In this document: piece by piece, positions 61,384 to 64,000 of the stretch | Position numbering within the stretch: the first letter of the stretch is position 1 | Layout: each line of letters begins with the position of its first letter | From: an uncultured Mycobacterium sp. | Lineage (GTDB): Bacteria; Actinomycetota; Actinomycetes; Mycobacteriales; Mycobacteriaceae | Reading direction: 5' to 3' | Length of the DNA: 64,000 nt | NCBI GenBank assembly: GCA_900078375.1 | Contig: FLQS01000012.1 | Span: forward strand, 246,119-310,118 | Program-made: the position numbers and the translations under genes | The notes under the pieces: generated by a model | The model's input: the letters and a program-made list of their open reading frames with translations, nothing else | Told to the model about the DNA's origin: nothing | Databases searched by the model: none

Positions 61384-62346
61384 ATGAGCGTCGAACAAAT
61401 CAAGGCCGCCGCGGAGCGGGTCAAAGCCGAAGGCAAGAGCAAGCCGCGCACCGGTCGCCATCCGGTGAACCAGCCGATGATCGACCACTGGCTCGATGCG
61501 ATCGGTGACAAGAACCCGATCTACGTCGACGAGGACGCCGCCAAGGCGGCAGGTCATCCCGGATTGGTCGCGCCGCCCGCGATGATCCAGGTCTGGACGA
61601 TGATGGGTCTCGGTGGTGTTCGCCCCGACGACGATCCGCTGGGCAAGATCCTCGAATTGTTCGACGAGGCAGGCTATATCGGTGTTGTCGCGACCAACTG
61701 TGAGCAGACGTATCACCGTTACCTGCTGCCCGGCGAAGAGGTCAGCGTCGCCGCGGAGCTGACCGACGTCGTCGGCCCGAAGCGCACCGCCCTGGGTGAG
61801 GCGTTCTTTGTCACGCAGACCATCACCTGGTCTGTCGGTGACGAGGATGTCGCCGAAATGATGTGGCGCATCATGAAGTTCATCCCTGCTGATAAGGCGG
61901 AAGCAGCGCCTTCTTCGGTACCGGATGACCTCGACGCCGATTCCGCCATGCGGCCGGCATCGTCGCGGGACACCAAGTTCTTCTGGGACGGTGTCAACGC
62001 ACACGAGTTGCGCATCCAGAAGCGGGATGACGGCACGCTGGTCCATCCGCCGGTCCCCGCGCTGTGGCTGGACAAGGAGCAGGAGACCGATTACGTCGTC
62101 GCCAGCGGCAACGGCACCGTCTTCAGTTTCGTGGTGCACCACGCGCCCAAGGTGCCGGGACGCACGCTGCCGTTCGTCATCGCCCTCGTCGAACTCGAGG
62201 AAGGCGTGAAGATGCTCGGCGAGCTGCGCAACGTCGACCCCTCGACTGTGGAGATCGGAATGCCCGTTCGCGCAATGTATATCGACTTCCCGGCCAACGA
62301 TGTCGGCCCGGCCTGGACCAACTACGCGTGGGAGCCGGCCAAATGA
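61384..62346 (+). CDS. chsH2: ChsH2, MaoC-like hydratase subunit with DUF35 domain
   Basis: This 320-residue protein has an N-terminal MaoC/hot-dog domain (to about 160), which with ChsH1 hydrates the C22 enoyl-CoA side chain. A C-terminal DUF35 OB-fold (about 195-320, starting near DTKFFWDGVNAHELRIQKR) binds Ltp2 and makes it an active aldolase. The zinc-ribbon cysteines of many DUF35 proteins are absent. ATG 61384 is chosen; an earlier in-frame codon would add eight residues. The stop overlaps chsH1. Confidence 0.92.
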   Translation: MSVEQIKAAAERVKAEGKSKPRTGRHPVNQPMIDHWLDAIGDKNPIYVDEDAAKAAGHPGLVAPPAMIQVWTMMGLGGVRPDDDPLGKILELFDEAGYIGVVATNCEQTYHRYLLPGEEVSVAAELTDVVGPKRTALGEAFFVTQTITWSVGDEDVAEMMWRIMKFIPADKAEAAPSSVPDDLDADSAMRPASSRDTKFFWDGVNAHELRIQKRDDGTLVHPPVPALWLDKEQETDYVVASGNGTVFSFVVHHAPKVPGRTLPFVIALVELEEGVKMLGELRNVDPSTVEIGMPVRAMYIDFPANDVGPAWTNYAWEPAK

Positions 62347-62744
62347 GCGCGCCAGTGATTGACGTCGGCACCAAGCTGCCCGAGCTCAAGTTCTACGGCG
62401 ACCCGACGTTCATCGTCTCGACGGCGATCGCTACCCGGGACTACCAGGACGTGCACCACGACCGGGACAAGGCGCAGGCCAAGGGTTCCAAGGACATCTT
62501 CGTCAACATCCTCACCGACACCGGTCTGGTGCAGCGGTTCATCACCGACTGGGCTGGCCCGACCGCCGTCATCAAGTCGATCGGTTTGCGCCTGGGCGTG
62601 CCCTGGTATGCGTACGACACGGTGACGTTCTCGGGTGAGGTCACCGCAGTGGAGGACGGTTTGATCACATGTGCGATCGTGGGTAGCAACAGTCTTGGCG
62701 ATCATGTGATCGCCAACGCCACGCTCACGGTGGGGGCCGCCTGA
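62343..62744 (+). CDS. chsH1: ChsH1, MaoC-like hydratase subunit
   Basis: This 133-residue single hot-dog protein has the hydratase signature TRDYQDVHHDRDKAQAKGSKD, providing the catalytic Asp/His for the ChsH1-ChsH2 enoyl-CoA hydratase. The ATGA overlap with chsH2 and TGATG with ltp2 show a tightly coupled operon. Size matches Rv3541c. Confidence 0.93.
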   Translation: MSAPVIDVGTKLPELKFYGDPTFIVSTAIATRDYQDVHHDRDKAQAKGSKDIFVNILTDTGLVQRFITDWAGPTAVIKSIGLRLGVPWYAYDTVTFSGEVTAVEDGLITCAIVGSNSLGDHVIANATLTVGAA

Positions 62745-63910
62745 TGCCGGGCGAGCTGTCGGGCAAAGCCGCGATCGTCGGTATCGGCGCCACCGACTTC
62801 TCCAAGAACTCCGGTCGCAGCGAGCTGCGGCTGGCCTCGGAGGCCGTGCTGGACGCGCTGGCGGATGCGGGCCTCACGCCCGCCGACGTCGACGGCATGA
62901 CGACGTTCACGATGGACTCGAACACCGAGGTTGCCATCGCGCGGGCCACCGGTATCGGGGACCTGAAGTTCTTCTCCAAGATCCACCATGGTGGCGGCGC
63001 GGCCTGCGCCACTGTTCAGCAGGCGGCCATCGCGGTGGCCACCGGCGTCGCGGATTGCGTTGTGGCATACCGGGCTTTCAACGAACGCTCCGGGATGAGG
63101 TTCGGCCAGGTGCAGATGCGCCTGGTCGAGAATGCCGACTCCACCGGCGTGGACAATTCGTTCTCCTACCCGCACGGGCTGTCGACGCCGGCGGCGCAGG
63201 TGGCGATGATCGCTCAGCGCTACATGCACCTGTCGGGTGCGACGAGCCGTGATTTCGGCGCGGTGTCGGTCGCGGATCGCAAGCACGCCGCCAACAACCC
63301 GAAGGCGTACTTCTACGAGAAGCCGATCACCATCGAGGATCATCAGGCCTCGCGGTGGATCGCCGAACCGCTGCGGCTGCTGGACTGCTGCCAGGAGACC
63401 GATGGCGGTGTCGCGCTGGTGATCACCTCACCGGAACGCGCCAAAGACCTGAAGCACCGGCCCGCCATCATCGAAGCGGCGGCACAGGGGTCGAGTCCGA
63501 ATCAGTACTCGATGACGAGCTACTACCGGCCCGAACTCGGCTTGCCCGAGATGGGGCTGGTCGGCAGGCAGCTGTGGGAGCAGTCGGGGCTGTCGCCGGC
63601 CGATATCCAGACCGCGATCCTCTACGACCACTTCACCCCCTTCACGCTGATTCAGTTGGAGGAGTTGGGGTTCTGCGCGCAGGGCGATGCGAAGGACTTC
63701 ATCAAGGACGGCGCGCTGGAGCTCGGCGGGCGGCTGCCGATCAACACCCATGGCGGTCAGCTCGGTGAGGCCTACATCCACGGCATGAACGGCATCGCCG
63801 AAGGTGTGCGCCAGCTGCGCGGAACGTCGGTCAACCCGGTGCCGAACGTCGAGCACGTGCTCGTGACCGCCGGTACTGGTGTGCCGACCTCCGGTCTGAT
63901 CCTCGGCTAG
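62744..63910 (+). CDS. ltp2: Ltp2, steroid side-chain retro-aldolase
   Basis: This is a 388-residue thiolase-fold SCP-x-like protein. With the DUF35 domain of ChsH2 it splits 17-hydroxy-3-oxo-pregnene-carboxyl-CoA into androstenedione and propionyl-CoA. It has GKAAIVGIGATDFSKNSGRS, HHGGGAACATVQQAAIAVATG, and INTHGGQLGEAYIHGMNG. It is not a true thiolase: the reactive Cys is not in the usual place. It is the last gene of the operon; the 90 bases to the window end show no gene. Confidence 0.94.
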   Translation: MPGELSGKAAIVGIGATDFSKNSGRSELRLASEAVLDALADAGLTPADVDGMTTFTMDSNTEVAIARATGIGDLKFFSKIHHGGGAACATVQQAAIAVATGVADCVVAYRAFNERSGMRFGQVQMRLVENADSTGVDNSFSYPHGLSTPAAQVAMIAQRYMHLSGATSRDFGAVSVADRKHAANNPKAYFYEKPITIEDHQASRWIAEPLRLLDCCQETDGGVALVITSPERAKDLKHRPAIIEAAAQGSSPNQYSMTSYYRPELGLPEMGLVGRQLWEQSGLSPADIQTAILYDHFTPFTLIQLEELGFCAQGDAKDFIKDGALELGGRLPINTHGGQLGEAYIHGMNGIAEGVRQLRGTSVNPVPNVEHVLVTAGTGVPTSGLILG

Positions 63911-64000
63911 GACTCTGCTGAATTAGTGGCTTGTGGGGCGGGGTGCCTCAAAGCGCTCTGTGGCGCGTGGGGTTAAGTCAGACCCGGAGGTCGACAATTC

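Noticed and set aside
63911..64000. Possible gene or terminator at the right edge
   Set aside because: No frame with a start, and no convincing hairpin in the remaining 90 bases.

Overview
The window comes from a mycobacterium, most likely a fast-growing Mycolicibacterium-type species. The DNA is GC-rich and uses GTG/TTG starts freely. Gene order follows the M. tuberculosis block from lsr2/clpC1 (Rv3597c-Rv3596c) to ltp2 (Rv3540c) in mirror orientation: lpqF-mhuD, mutY, canB, disA-radA-lpqE, carD-ispD-ispF-cysS-rlmB, arsB2, kstR, fadE34, kshB, hsaADCB, the fadD3/fadE30-33 and ipd genes, fadA5 and cyp125-ltp2. Species-level identity is not claimed, and comparisons with relatives are from memory, not from a search.

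Bases 1-20 kb are mostly housekeeping. They hold the end of lsr2; clpC1, frameshifted by a 56-base patch; a YbjQ protein; a cobalamin riboswitch driving cbtB-cbtA and a histidine-phosphatase-like gene; lpqF-mhuD (haem degradation); an alpha/beta hydrolase; a GlxA/AraC regulator; mutY and canB; disA-radA-lpqE (c-di-AMP synthesis and repair); and carD-ispD-ispF-cysS-rlmB.

Bases 19-26.5 kb are accessory. There is a pxpA / metallo-beta-lactamase-fold / ArsB-type permease operon, a ZnuABC-like zinc importer behind a Zur-like palindrome, a LacI regulator and a trehalose-phosphatase.

Bases 26.5-64 kb are the cholesterol catabolic region with both repressors and their operators. The KstR part covers kstR, fadE34, kshB, hsaADCB (rings A/B), fadA5 and cyp125-chsE1-chsE2-chsH2-chsH1-ltp2 (side chain). 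The KstR2 part covers fadD3-fadE31-fadE32-fadE33, fadE30-ipdF-kstR2-fadA6, and ipdC-ipdB-ipdA-echA20 divergent from two SDR genes (rings C/D, i.e. HIP). Five good KstR-type boxes (one imperfect and one weak) and two KstR2 boxes sit in the expected divergent promoters. Genes I do not expect from the M. tuberculosis cluster are a lipase-like hydrolase and an MHS-type transporter after hsaB, a patatin plus aspB tail on the fadD3 operon, and an NDMA-type alcohol dehydrogenase, a DUF3307-like/SatD pair and an F420-type oxidoreductase between fadA6 and ipdC.

The observations most worth following are the clpC1 patch, the SatD/DUF3307-like pair with a perfect 12-bp palindrome over a near-leaderless promoter, and an internally deleted Ddn-like gene beside an intact Ddn homologue. 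No CRISPR array, tRNA, rRNA, insertion sequence or phage gene was seen.
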